From assembly GCF_025148285.1 (NCBI RefSeq), contig NZ_CP102268.1, positions 310,001 through 374,000 of the forward strand: a DNA stretch of 64,000 nt, read 5' to 3'. The stretch is from Marvinbryantia formatexigens DSM 14469 (lineage in GTDB: Bacteria > Bacillota > Clostridia > Lachnospirales > Lachnospiraceae). The notes under the pieces are model-generated. The model was not told where the DNA came from. It did no database searches and saw only the letters and a list, made by a program, of their open reading frames with translations. Shown piece after piece: positions 32,246 to 40,703 of this stretch. How positions within the stretch are numbered: position 1 is the first letter of the stretch; every line of letters starts with the position of its first letter. The position numbers and the translations under genes were made by a program.

Positions 32246-32254
32246 GGATAACCA

Positions 32255-32401
32255 TCACCTCCTGCTCTGCTGTTCCAGCCGGATCATCGTAGACGCAAAC
32301 ATAAAAGCCCGCACTCCCGCAGGCTTATCCATAACCTCATCCGGCGGGATCCCCTGCCTCTGGAAAATCTGATGAAGCAGGGTTGATTTCCCACCGGCCA
32401 T
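32255..32401 (-). CDS. Tail assembly chaperone frame-2 extension (GT-type)
   Basis: A 48-residue frame, MAGGKSTLLHQIFQRQGIPP then DEVMDKPAGVRAFMFASTMI and RLEQQSRR. Its frame is exactly the -1 frame reached from the A AAA AAC heptamer at the end of the upstream XkdN-like gene. The ATG at 32401 has no good ribosome site, so it is probably made mainly as the fused tail of the frameshift product. It lies directly before the tape measure gene, the conserved place for this device. Confidence 0.75.
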   Translation of the reverse strand: MAGGKSTLLHQIFQRQGIPPDEVMDKPAGVRAFMFASTMIRLEQQSRR

Positions 32402-32403
32402 TA

Positions 32404-32916
32404 TTAGTTTTTTGCGGTTTCCACCTGCAGATCTTCTGATCCATATCCTCCGATATCGTCAATTGCTTCCATGATTTTGTCCTTTTCACCCGGTTTCAAA
32501 AGAGCCTCCACGACATCTAAAGCATTGACAATCACTTTTCCCTGTTTTCTCAGACCCTCCCAGAGTTTCTTATTGTTCCAGATCTTTTCCTGGTCCTCCT
32601 GGGTCGTGGAATTATAGATCATCGAGCTGCGATATTTTGCCGTATCCACTTCACTTGCCACTTTGACTCCTGCACGGCGGTTCTTTTCATATTTGGTATA
32701 TTTTTTACGGATAGCAAACGCATCCTCCTCGCTGAGAGGGTGGATAGAGAACGAAAAATAATGTCTGCCGTTACGGACAATATCGATTTTCACTGTTTCA
32801 TTCGCCGCGCTATCTGCAGCTGCCAGCAGCCCCTCTAAAAGATCCCCTTCGTTCTCCTGGTAGATGTTTTCTTCCTTTTCCGTCATATCTGTTTCGATTG
32901 CTTTAATCTCTGCCAT
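32404..32916 (-). CDS. XkdN-like tail assembly chaperone (G-type)
   Basis: 170 residues. The core (KIDIVRNGRHYFSFSIHPLS, FAIRKKYTKYEKNRRAG, then STTQEDQEKIWNNKKLWEGL) matches phage XkdN-like proteins. It is the chaperone that coats the tape measure protein during tail assembly. The start at 32916 follows GGAAAGGAG. It ends at a slippery heptamer that would let some ribosomes make a longer product. It lies between the tail tube and tape measure genes. Confidence 0.82.
   Translation of the reverse strand: MAEIKAIETDMTEKEENIYQENEGDLLEGLLAAADSAANETVKIDIVRNGRHYFSFSIHPLSEEDAFAIRKKYTKYEKNRRAGVKVASEVDTAKYRSSMIYNSTTQEDQEKIWNNKKLWEGLRKQGKVIVNALDVVEALLKPGEKDKIMEAIDDIGGYGSEDLQVETAKN
32407..32413 (-). 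promoter_or_regulatory. Programmed -1 ribosomal frameshift site A AAA AAC
   Basis: The zero frame reads GCA AAA AAC TAA, so the heptamer is in register and immediately precedes the stop codon. Slipping back one base continues as CTA ATA ATG GCC into the 48-codon frame. Confidence 0.75.
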
Positions 32917-32930
32917 TTCTGCTCCTTTCC

Positions 32931-32971
32931 GCGCTTTTTTGCGCAATAAAAGAGAGCGGTTTCCCGCCCTC
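32931..32971 (-). terminator. Terminator plus GCGC hairpin leader cassette, copy 2
   Basis: On the minus strand GAGGGCGG/CCGCTCTC (32952-32971, one G-T pair) is followed by TTTTATT, then GCGC-AAAAAA-GCGC and the ribosome site of the XkdN-like gene. It is close to the cassette before the lysin. It may trim transcription after the tail tube gene. Confidence 0.55.
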
Positions 32972-33009
32972 ATGTATATTACTCTCTGATACAACCAGAT
33001 TTTTATGCG

Positions 33010-33465
33010 TCAGATCGTAAGTGCAGACCGGTACTCCGGCTTTCCGTTGCAATGCAGGTTATATGAGCGTTTTAAGAAATCTCCTGTGGAAACGTTCTGC
33101 AGGTCGTTGTCACCACTGAAGATGCACTCCCTGTAAGTAATACGCTCCTGCGAGCCATTTCTTCCCTCGATCGCGCCATCCAGCGTCAGAACCGGTGATT
33201 CTCCCGCGCTCACTGCCGCCAGAACCTGGTTGAACAGATATCCATCCAGCACCACAATCTCCGAAATGGTGATGGTAATGCCGATGGTATTGTTCACTTC
33301 AAGTTCCAGATTCTGTCCGATCGGATTATATTTATTATTGTTAAATGCTGCCTTTGCCTGGAAACTGTCAACCTGCGCCAGCTGCTCCCCGTTTTCGTTA
33401 TACAGCATGGCATCTTTACCGGAACGGCCATGCCTTGCGTCTGTTGATGCTCTTGTATTTAACAT
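33010..33465 (-). CDS. Tail tube protein (XkdM-like)
   Basis: 151 residues: GRSGKDAMLYNENGEQLAQV, then NPIGQNLELEVNNTIGITIT and YRECIFSGDNDLQNVSTGDF. This is the pattern of XkdM-type myophage tube proteins, which form the inner tube of the contractile tail. It follows the sheath gene by 23 bp. Confidence 0.87.
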   Translation of the reverse strand: MLNTRASTDARHGRSGKDAMLYNENGEQLAQVDSFQAKAAFNNNKYNPIGQNLELEVNNTIGITITISEIVVLDGYLFNQVLAAVSAGESPVLTLDGAIEGRNGSQERITYRECIFSGDNDLQNVSTGDFLKRSYNLHCNGKPEYRSALTI

Positions 33466-33488
33466 CCTTTATTTCCTCCCTTTTCTCA

Positions 33489-34892
33489 TTATTCTGCCTG
33501 TGTGCTGAACCGGAATTTGTAGAACAGATATACATGCTCTGCAGAATCCTTATCAATCACGTCAATGTCAAAATAGCAGGAATCCCCATCCGGCACATAC
33601 GTGGAGCTTTCTGTTACCGTTCCGGATACCAGTTTACCCTCCTGCACCATATCGTTTACGATTTTCTGGAGCTTGCCAACGATAATTGCTCTTCCGTTTA
33701 CGTCATTATCCACCTTTCCTACCAGTGCATCTGCCTGGGCATTGGTCCTGTACAGCAGTTCATACCTGGTCTTTACGCGCCGGATTTTTTTCCAGCCTTC
33801 ATCGTGGTTTTCGTCCGGACTGATCAGGGTATTCACTGCTGCATCCAGCCATACCTCGTTATCCGTATTGTATGCCAGTGCAACGCATCCATTTTTGATA
33901 GCCTTTTCATACTGGCTGTTTGTGAAAATCTCTCCGATTTCCGTATACCGGTCAATAACCGTATGAGTAAGCGACTGGTTCGACGGACACGCCGCAATCA
34001 TTCCTGCCACAAGAGCGGCAACGCGGTAACCTTCCAGAGCCTCCTCTTTTGCCTTTACATCCGCATTCAGGATATAGACCATGTTCTCTTTGCCAAATCC
34101 CGTTGCTGATGCAATACGTTCCTCGAAATCTAATGTGGTTTTCTCTGCAACCACACCAATTCCGAACTGTCCCGCCTCATAGATCCGGTCAAGGAACGCA
34201 GACAGAAGATTATGTACCCCGCTGTCCTCCGTATCCACACAGATGGTATTGAAATAATACTTTTCTACTTCCTCCAGAGCCATTCCGTAATCAGCATTCG
34301 TAACTTCCGGATCTTCCCCGGCAGTAAATGCCGACTGGTTGACATTCGTAACCACACCGGCAGCCCCGTCTCCTTCCAGTTTTGCCGTAAAATTCTTTGA
34401 TTTCGCAAAACCTTCTGCCAGAGCTTTTGCCTCATCATCTCCCGCAGTAAAATTTACCCTCTCAAATTCCCGGGTACCACTGTAAATAATGCATTCCTTG
34501 CGGGTATCATCCGCCAGCTTTTCCCGGACACTTACAGTAAATCCCATCTTACCGGGATATTTCGCTGTGAGAACCACACTTCCTGTCGCCGCAGCCAGGG
34601 AAACCGTTTCTGCCGTTCCTCCGTTCCCCACACGGCAGGCAATCAGCTTCTGCGCTCCTCCATACAGTGCTTCCCTGAGCGCATCTGTAGCCGCTCCTTC
34701 CCCGTAGATCTGTCCATATCCATCCTCTCTCTCAATCACACGTACCGTCCCGAGAGGTCCGAAAGAGGCTTTAAAAAGAATGGCAACTACGCCATCCACC
34801 GCCCCGAATTCATTCTCCTCTCCCTTTTTACTCACATTAAAGTAAGCACCCGGTCTGATCTTTGATTCTCCAACCGAAAAATATCCAGCCAT
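33489..34892 (-). CDS. Tail sheath protein (XkdK-like)
   Basis: 467 residues. It opens with RPGAYFNVSKKG and has the domain-I beta sandwich and the C-terminal RVKTRYELLYRTNAQADALV / NDMVQEGKLVSGTVTESSTY-type subtilisin-like sheath end. It forms the contractile outer tail and shows that this is a myophage. AAGAT and AGGTAG precede the start. The tube gene follows. Confidence 0.9.
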   Translation of the reverse strand: MAGYFSVGESKIRPGAYFNVSKKGEENEFGAVDGVVAILFKASFGPLGTVRVIEREDGYGQIYGEGAATDALREALYGGAQKLIACRVGNGGTAETVSLAAATGSVVLTAKYPGKMGFTVSVREKLADDTRKECIIYSGTREFERVNFTAGDDEAKALAEGFAKSKNFTAKLEGDGAAGVVTNVNQSAFTAGEDPEVTNADYGMALEEVEKYYFNTICVDTEDSGVHNLLSAFLDRIYEAGQFGIGVVAEKTTLDFEERIASATGFGKENMVYILNADVKAKEEALEGYRVAALVAGMIAACPSNQSLTHTVIDRYTEIGEIFTNSQYEKAIKNGCVALAYNTDNEVWLDAAVNTLISPDENHDEGWKKIRRVKTRYELLYRTNAQADALVGKVDNDVNGRAIIVGKLQKIVNDMVQEGKLVSGTVTESSTYVPDGDSCYFDIDVIDKDSAEHVYLFYKFRFSTQAE

Positions 34893-34895
34893 CTT

Positions 34896-35135
34896 CTACC
34901 TCACTTTCCTTTTCATAAACGTTTCAACTGCCGCCTTTGCCGTTTTCACATCCAGCATCTCCGCCTTCAACGGCTTCAGTGCAGCAACCGCGCACTCTTT
35001 CCTTGTTCCAAAGAGCCTTTCGCTCTCCGCGATCAATTCCGCAACCGGGTACACCGCTGCTCCTGTGTTTTCCTTTTTTCCGCCACCAGAAGCCCCGGAC
35101 TTTGATACAGCCGCTTCTTTCTTTTCTTCTGCCAT
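34896..35135 (-). CDS. Small phage protein before the sheath gene
   Basis: 79 residues: a low-complexity Lys/Gly/Ala start (AEEKKEAAVSKSGASGGGKK) then a helical unit ELIAESERLFGTRKECAVAA. AAAGGAGAAG precedes the ATG at 35135. Its place between the tail terminator candidate and the sheath fits small PBSX-type proteins of unknown role. Confidence 0.6.
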   Translation of the reverse strand: MAEEKKEAAVSKSGASGGGKKENTGAAVYPVAELIAESERLFGTRKECAVAALKPLKAEMLDVKTAKAAVETFMKRKVR

Positions 35136-35154
35136 AATCTTCTCCTTTCGCAGA

Positions 35155-36027
35155 TCAGTAATCTGTAAATCCCATACCAATGAAATCCATATTATGTTTC
35201 TTTTCCGCGCCTCTCAGACATCCATATTTTCCAGTTACCAGAAGCTGTCCTTCCCGGAGATAATCCGCTTTATTATCCATCCGTAATTCCCGGATCATCA
35301 TTGGAGACTGGTCTGGCATGATGATCTCTTCATTGATCTGCATAATCTGGTTGATGGAAGCGATCATCTTCAGCCGTGTGAGCGCCGTCGGATATAGTAA
35401 ATGCACTGCCACTCCCGCGATAAACCATGAGACGGTATGCATACATGGGCCAGTTGTTCCATGGATGTCCTGCAATCTGCAGTAAAACACCGGTTTATCT
35501 GCCGGATTAACAAAATCCCCAATCCGGTCAACACCCAGCACGACTGCGTCCGGAAACATTTTTTTAATAAATTCTGCTACTGCCATCACCGGATCCGGAT
35601 CCGTCGTTTCCTGCGCAGGAAACTCAATGACGTCGAACAGGATATCCCTGCACAGCACTGCAGATCCATACATCTGATAGGTTTCCGTTCTGGCCCATGC
35701 CACACAAAACGGCGCCTGGTCTGACGGTTTCATCAGCACATCTTTCAGACATTCCCTGACCTGTGTCTCCAGTTCCTCAATGATCCTTGATGTTCTGTCT
35801 GTGTAAACCGCAACATGCAGCGTTCCGGAAGAAGACCGCTCCTGGTTCACCTGCATATCTGTACGATAACAGATACGCGGATACTGATTCATTCCACCCC
35901 ATCCTTCCTGCTGGTCGGACGGGAATTCTGTGTTAAAAATAGCCGGACCATCTGCATAGACAGCCAGTTTTTCTCCCAAAGCTCTGCACTCTGCCAGCCT
36001 ATGATAAATCATCTCATCCAGCAGCAT
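35155..36027 (-). CDS. Phage protein, possible tail terminator/completion
   Basis: 290 residues. Two halves are seen: an N-terminal part of about 150 residues (ICYRTDMQVNQERSSSGTLH, VAVYTDRTSRIIEELETQVR) and a C-terminal part (FYCRLQDIHGTTGPCMHTVS WFIAGV). The position between the connector genes and the sheath suggests a role in finishing the tail end. The start at 36027 is set by GGGGG eight bases upstream. No firm family name can be given. Confidence 0.55.
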   Translation of the reverse strand: MLLDEMIYHRLAECRALGEKLAVYADGPAIFNTEFPSDQQEGWGGMNQYPRICYRTDMQVNQERSSSGTLHVAVYTDRTSRIIEELETQVRECLKDVLMKPSDQAPFCVAWARTETYQMYGSAVLCRDILFDVIEFPAQETTDPDPVMAVAEFIKKMFPDAVVLGVDRIGDFVNPADKPVFYCRLQDIHGTTGPCMHTVSWFIAGVAVHLLYPTALTRLKMIASINQIMQINEEIIMPDQSPMMIRELRMDNKADYLREGQLLVTGKYGCLRGAEKKHNMDFIGMGFTDY

Positions 36028-36319
36028 TTTCATCACCCCCTGCGGCATCCCGGACCGTATAGGTTAAAACGCTCTCAAGTCCATCAGATGAATACCGGAT
36101 CTCCCATTCACCTGCTTCTACCTCACTGGCAGGAATCATATAATGGTTCCGGACATTCTGGATGGAAGGTAAATACTGTACCCGGAGCAGCGTTTCCGAA
36201 GCCTCTGTTACGATTCCCGGCTGTCCCTGCGTCCATGTCCTGTGCCTTGCACAGATCAGTGTCCCGCGCCGTATTTCCGTCAGATTAAATCCTGCAACCT
36301 CTGTCTTTACCAGCAACAT
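36014..36319 (-). CDS. Phage connector-region protein
   Basis: 101 residues. It is small and beta-rich (TLICARHRTWTQGQPGIVTE, then WEIRYSSDGLESVLTYTV). It overlaps the next gene by 14 bp. It lies in the head-tail joining cluster; no specific family is recognised. Confidence 0.55.
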   Translation of the reverse strand: MLLVKTEVAGFNLTEIRRGTLICARHRTWTQGQPGIVTEASETLLRVQYLPSIQNVRNHYMIPASEVEAGEWEIRYSSDGLESVLTYTVRDAAGGDENAAG

Positions 36320-36323
36320 GCCG

Positions 36324-36704
36324 TCAGCCTCCTATTTCTCCAAATATACGCATAATATCCGGCTCTGCCGTCTCCCGTATCCTGTCCACAAACGGCCTTG
36401 CAGCCATCCTGGAAGTACCTTCGTCAAGATACCCCGCATAATGAGCATAGCTCCGGATACCGAAAGAGCACGACGTACCGCCTCCGCTGCTAAATGCAGA
36501 CCATGCGTTCCGTAAAATACCGGTCCGGCGTCCCGGAGGCATCCCCGGCGGCGAAGGACTCTGGTTTCCCGACAGGACCGTAAGTTCTGCATTCCTCAGC
36601 GCATTCGCTCCTCTCGGACACCGTATCCTTGCCTGGACCTCTGTCACGCGGCGTTCAATCTCCACGGATACCCGTACTGCTTCTATCGCTTCCGCCGGTC
36701 TCAT
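36324..36704 (-). CDS. HK97 gp10-like head-tail protein
   Basis: 126 residues. The features are a helical start (IEAVRVSVEIERRVTEVQAR), a Pro/Gly/Ser-rich middle, then SYAHYAGYLDEGTSRMAARP FVDR, the motif of HK97 gp10 and virion morphogenesis proteins that help close the tail. It overlaps the head closure gene by 4 bp. Confidence 0.75.
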   Translation of the reverse strand: MRPAEAIEAVRVSVEIERRVTEVQARIRCPRGANALRNAELTVLSGNQSPSPPGMPPGRRTGILRNAWSAFSSGGGTSCSFGIRSYAHYAGYLDEGTSRMAARPFVDRIRETAEPDIMRIFGEIGG

Positions 36705-37063
36705 CTGATATCATTCCTTTCTTCCAGATAGATCAGACCACTCGCTCCAAGATTTCCGATATCATCACACAGAAGTACCAGAAATCCTCTCTCCTGTGCT
36801 ATGAGCTGATCTCCTTTCTGTACGTCAGCCCTGCCCCTTATTACCAGCGTGTGCGTCAGAGAATGCTGCTCCTGGTTCCATCTGTGTCTTGTGCGGTCAG
36901 CATCAGTAGCGGATGCCTCCGCAAGAATACCCGACAACACTCCACATGCCACATACTCTGTGACGGCAAACCCATTTTCATTTCTGGAAACACTGCGTCT
37001 TACCTCAAAATCCGTCCACAGATTTCCAGGACGGAGATACATCTGTCCAAACGGGCTTATCAT
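36701..37063 (-). CDS. Head closure/head-tail adaptor protein
   Basis: 120 residues. The pattern NQEQHSLTHTLVIRGRADVQ then KGDQLIAQERGFLVLLCDD is typical of SPP1 gp16-like stoppers and adaptors. It lies in the order connector, stopper, gp10-like seen in most tailed phages. It overlaps both neighbours by 4 bp. Confidence 0.65.
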   Translation of the reverse strand: MISPFGQMYLRPGNLWTDFEVRRSVSRNENGFAVTEYVACGVLSGILAEASATDADRTRHRWNQEQHSLTHTLVIRGRADVQKGDQLIAQERGFLVLLCDDIGNLGASGLIYLEERNDIR

Positions 37064-37503
37064 ATATCTCTCCCCTCACTTTCTTCTGTGGACATCATTC
37101 CTGCATAAAAATACGGTGGCGTAACAGCGCCGGTTTCCGGATTATTTACCTGCGCAAGTATGCCTCCTGCTGACGCAGCGCAGGCTTTCAGGTCATTTTT
37201 CAGCTCATCATACATTTCTTTCCACATTTTCGCGCGTTCACCGAACCCGAGCGATAGCGGTCCCACTTTTGTGTCCGGTTCATATGCAAATTTCCGCATG
37301 ATACTCTCCAGGCACCGCAGCTTCGCCCTGTTCCATTTTCTCGCAGTGCTGATGTTCCCGGGAATCACGGCTCCATACTCTTCATCGCACAAAGCGCAGG
37401 TCTGTTCCCGGCCTTCCACCATTACATCGCCAAGCTCAAACCTCATACGGTCCTTCCCGTAAGCATTGATTCCGGCAGGATCATAGGTATATGTTCCCGG
37501 CAT
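37060..37503 (-). CDS. Head-tail connector-region protein
   Basis: 147 residues. A Cys pair (CALCDEEYG) and a helical centre (KWNRAKLRCLESIMRKFAYE) are visible. The ATG at 37503 overlaps the stop of the gene before it. Location suggests a connector ring component; sequence alone does not prove it. Confidence 0.55.
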   Translation of the reverse strand: MPGTYTYDPAGINAYGKDRMRFELGDVMVEGREQTCALCDEEYGAVIPGNISTARKWNRAKLRCLESIMRKFAYEPDTKVGPLSLGFGERAKMWKEMYDELKNDLKACAASAGGILAQVNNPETGAVTPPYFYAGMMSTEESEGRDI

Positions 37504-37934
37504 CACGCATCACCTTTACTTTCCTCCGCCCCGGCAATCTCTTTTGCCTTCGCCTCAGCTTCTTTCTTTATCTGCACACGTGAATCTGCCGCATCCAGAA
37601 TGATGAGCACTGTATCATCCGTTACAGCGTCTCTGATATGGGCTACAGCATCCCTGGTACCCATCTGCATGGTTTTTATTACCTCGCGTATCTGGGCTTC
37701 CGTAACGCCAATCTCAAACATCCCATCCTCTTTCATGATCTGGATGGAAAATGTGACCTCCGGCATTCCTTCCTCTCTTCCATTGCTTTCCTTCCGGATG
37801 CCATCATGGATCACATGGATGATCCCCATTTTTTCAAGGGCTGCGGGATCCAGAATCTCATCCGGAGGGATTTCTTCGCCAATGAAATATCTCTTTCCGC
37901 CCATATTGCAGGGCTTATTTGCGACAAATCTCAT
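37503..37934 (-). CDS. Phage protein after the capsid gene
   Basis: 143 residues. The start FVANKPCNMGGKRYFIGEEI PPDE and DPAALEKMGII form a small beta domain seen in many phage capsid-adjacent proteins. The rest is helical, with a Lys/Ala/Glu-rich tail. It stands directly after the capsid gene and is likely structural or a connector. Confidence 0.6.
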   Translation of the reverse strand: MRFVANKPCNMGGKRYFIGEEIPPDEILDPAALEKMGIIHVIHDGIRKESNGREEGMPEVTFSIQIMKEDGMFEIGVTEAQIREVIKTMQMGTRDAVAHIRDAVTDDTVLIILDAADSRVQIKKEAEAKAKEIAGAEESKGDA

Positions 37935-37948
37935 TGCGCCCTCCTTCC

Positions 37949-38983
37949 TCAGACAACTTCTCTGTAGAATCTGCCGAGATCCGCGGAAGTAATTTTCATG
38001 TCTGCTGCCATCAGCCCCTCGATATACTCCGTATGCGTTCCCTGCTCGCCCAGGTAATTCAGAATCGGGAGAATCTGCCCATTTCCGAGCATGTCCCAGG
38101 AAAAGATATATCCGGCAGACGGTTCCTCAATACTTGGTGCATTGGTGGCATAAGCCAGCAGGAAGGCGTCTGGATCACCGATATACTGCATGTCTTCACC
38201 GGCACCCGTTTCAGCCTTATTCATGATGGACTTCAATACGACTACTTTTTCCACGCCAAAAAGCTGTGCCAGTACATTCGCCGTTACTGACGCCGGGTTT
38301 GCAGTGCTGCCGCCATACTTTACTCTTTCCAGGATTGCCGGATGGATCTTGAGTTTATTAAACACATTGATGCCAAGACCAAGGCGGTTCGGCATGCGTC
38401 CAGTCTGCTGGTTCATTTCTGTTTTCTCTGCATCAACAAAAGCAATCGGGTCTGAATTTGCATTCGAAAACTTGATAAACTGCCCCGAAGCCGGCGCCGT
38501 CGAATCGACACCTGCCTTTTCATTTGCCCAGACGCCTGCCTTGAAATAATTCTCGGCAAACAATCTGTCCTGGTGGATATTCGCCTGCTCCGCGATTGTC
38601 TTTGTCCTCTGCTGCTTTGGCTGCATAACAGACGGTCCCTGCCTCCTTGTCAGATCTGTCTGCCGGATCTGGTCAATGCCCATAATCATCTGGTCCACCT
38701 TGCAATTATAAGTTTCCGTATGCTCGGATACAACGGTCGGAGAGACCTTGCCATATGCCGGTTTCCGCTGCCAGCTGTCCCGGAGCAGATCTTCTTTGTC
38801 AAAGACATAGTAATTATCAGACGATAAGTTTACCGGGCATACCGGGAACATTGATTTTGCAAAATAATTCCCATCCGCCTGGTAATATGCCAGCGCCATG
38901 TTCGTCAGCGCTGTGTGAGGCCGGAAGATTCCCTTCGCAATCTCCGACTGTATTCCTGCTGTTGTGTTTCTATTATTTGCCAT
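37949..38983 (-). CDS. Major capsid protein
   Basis: 344 residues. ALTNMALAYYQADGNYFAKS, then FPVCPVNLSSDNYYVFDKED and VDQMIMGIDQIRQTDLTR, and C-terminal FSWDMLGNGQILPILNYLGE fit the phage major capsid proteins that lack an N-terminal delta domain. It follows the decoration-type gene and precedes the connector genes, and the protease and scaffold genes lie upstream. Confidence 0.82.
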   Translation of the reverse strand: MANNRNTTAGIQSEIAKGIFRPHTALTNMALAYYQADGNYFAKSMFPVCPVNLSSDNYYVFDKEDLLRDSWQRKPAYGKVSPTVVSEHTETYNCKVDQMIMGIDQIRQTDLTRRQGPSVMQPKQQRTKTIAEQANIHQDRLFAENYFKAGVWANEKAGVDSTAPASGQFIKFSNANSDPIAFVDAEKTEMNQQTGRMPNRLGLGINVFNKLKIHPAILERVKYGGSTANPASVTANVLAQLFGVEKVVVLKSIMNKAETGAGEDMQYIGDPDAFLLAYATNAPSIEEPSAGYIFSWDMLGNGQILPILNYLGEQGTHTEYIEGLMAADMKITSADLGRFYREVV

Positions 38984-38996
38984 ATTCCACTCCTCC

Positions 38997-39446
38997 TTAA
39001 TCAGTTGATGTTCCGCCGGATGCCGCGGCTTTCTGGTATTTTACAATCTGGATCCTGCAGTATGCGCCTTTGCCTGCATTGCAAAGGGCAATGCCCAGAA
39101 CATAGTTTCCCCCTGTCGCCGGGGAAACGGTTCCGCCAGTGCCTGCCGTCACTTCCTGCCCCTTCTTGATATCCGCTCCCGCAATGGCGTATCCGATATC
39201 CTTGATCTGGATATCAATGTCCTCTCCCTTTTTCACCTTTCCGGAATTCCCACCGGAAATATCATTGTATCCGGTCTCGATGATCGCAACGCCCAGCGGA
39301 ATATCTGTTCCGGCTTCCGCAGGTACGACGTTTCCGTCCTCATCATATTTCATGACACGGTTACGGGCATCATCAATATCCATGCCAGCTTTCTCCACAA
39401 TACTTACGGACTGGTTAATCTGCGTTCCATTGTAGTTCTTACCCAT
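38997..39446 (-). CDS. Capsid decoration-type protein (DUF2190-like)
   Basis: 149 residues with GMDIDDARNRVMKYDEDGNV, then VKKGEDIDIQIKDIGYAIAG and ADIKKGQEVTAG. This is a glycine-rich small beta fold typical of capsid cement proteins next to the major capsid gene. The ATG at 39446 follows GGAG. It likely stabilises the filled head. Confidence 0.68.
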   Translation of the reverse strand: MGKNYNGTQINQSVSIVEKAGMDIDDARNRVMKYDEDGNVVPAEAGTDIPLGVAIIETGYNDISGGNSGKVKKGEDIDIQIKDIGYAIAGADIKKGQEVTAGTGGTVSPATGGNYVLGIALCNAGKGAYCRIQIVKYQKAAASGGTSTD

Positions 39447-39462
39447 TTTTTCACTCCTCTCT

Positions 39463-40653
39463 TTAATATCCTGCCTCATCCTCATAATCGGCCATAAGTT
39501 CCGGATGGTTCTCCCAGGCTTTTGCAACTGCCGCTGCCATGGTCATGGATGGATCCTTTTCTATGTAGGATTTTGCAATCGTGTCGATCTTTCCCTCTGC
39601 AGATGATTTCGAAACGATTGTCTGTCCGCCTCCGGAGAAAGATTTCCCGAACTCAGTAAAAATCCCCGATTTCTCAACTGCTGCCACAGTTGCATCCAGG
39701 GTGTCGATCATATCCGCATAAGCACTTCCTCCGGCTGCCTTCAGTGATTTTAACGTCTGTACAAGTTCTTCCGGCTTCTTTCCAATGATCTCATACCTCT
39801 TCGCCACCTCCATCAGCTCCCGTGTCTCCGCTTCTTCCCGGAACTTTTTCAGCGCCTCCAGCTCCGACCGGACAGCCGGATGGAGTCCTTTGTACAGGTC
39901 TTCTCCTGTCCCGTGTTCCTGCCCCTCCTTAATATGAGTTGCGGATTTCGCACAGCTTTTCTTCTTTTCAGCCCCCTCTTCCTCGACCTCATCCGGATCT
40001 TCCTGCGGTTTTACTTTCCCGATATCATCGGGATCCTTCTCTTTTTCCACATCTACCGCATACTTTTTAACAATATCTTCATATACTGCTCTTTCCTCTG
40101 GCGTCATTTTTGCTTTATCGATCTTCAGCATTTCCTCCAGTTCTCCTTTCTTATTCCTTGATTTTTCAATAATCATTCCCAAATTCTCATGAGCCTTCAT
40201 GATCATTGGCAGGTCCGTTTCATCCGGTGTATCAAAGCTTTTCCGGATGTCTGCCGTCGTTCCGGCCATCCATTTGGACGCATACAAATGGATGGCTGTC
40301 TGGAACTGCTCAAGGCTCTGTTCCATGGCGGACTGACGGGTCTGGCCATCCAGCTCCGGATCACACAGAATAGAATTCAGTGCATTCTGGAGCGCGTTAC
40401 ATACATACCAGATTTCATCCCGGATCTTATCCATACTCACCTCGTTAATCTGTTCATCAAACGTGGTAGCTGATTTCTTCACTTCACCCGTCAGCCAGTT
40501 CATAAACCTTTTAAACAGCCCGGTTTCTGCATCCGGTGTCTCTTCCGGCGTCCCCTCCCTGCTTTTCAGCAGTTTAATGTCTGCCCGCTGGTTCGCCCCT
40601 TCATCTACAAAATCCACTTTTTTCACATTCAGATTCTTCAATCTGGTTGCCAT
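39463..40653 (-). CDS. Phage scaffold-type protein
   Basis: 396 residues. It starts with LKNLNVKKVDFVDEGANQRA, a motif common at the N-terminus of proteins paired with XkdF-type proteases. The long charged middle (EKDPDDIGKVKPQEDPDEVE) and predicted helices fit a scaffold. It follows the XkdF gene and precedes the decoration and capsid genes. Removal by the protease during head maturation is an inference from family habits. Confidence 0.65.
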   Translation of the reverse strand: MATRLKNLNVKKVDFVDEGANQRADIKLLKSREGTPEETPDAETGLFKRFMNWLTGEVKKSATTFDEQINEVSMDKIRDEIWYVCNALQNALNSILCDPELDGQTRQSAMEQSLEQFQTAIHLYASKWMAGTTADIRKSFDTPDETDLPMIMKAHENLGMIIEKSRNKKGELEEMLKIDKAKMTPEERAVYEDIVKKYAVDVEKEKDPDDIGKVKPQEDPDEVEEEGAEKKKSCAKSATHIKEGQEHGTGEDLYKGLHPAVRSELEALKKFREEAETRELMEVAKRYEIIGKKPEELVQTLKSLKAAGGSAYADMIDTLDATVAAVEKSGIFTEFGKSFSGGGQTIVSKSSAEGKIDTIAKSYIEKDPSMTMAAAVAKAWENHPELMADYEDEAGY

Positions 40654-40703
40654 TCCATCTCCTCCTTTCTCCTGCAATTTCTGCTTATCATAAAAGCCAT
40701 CTT

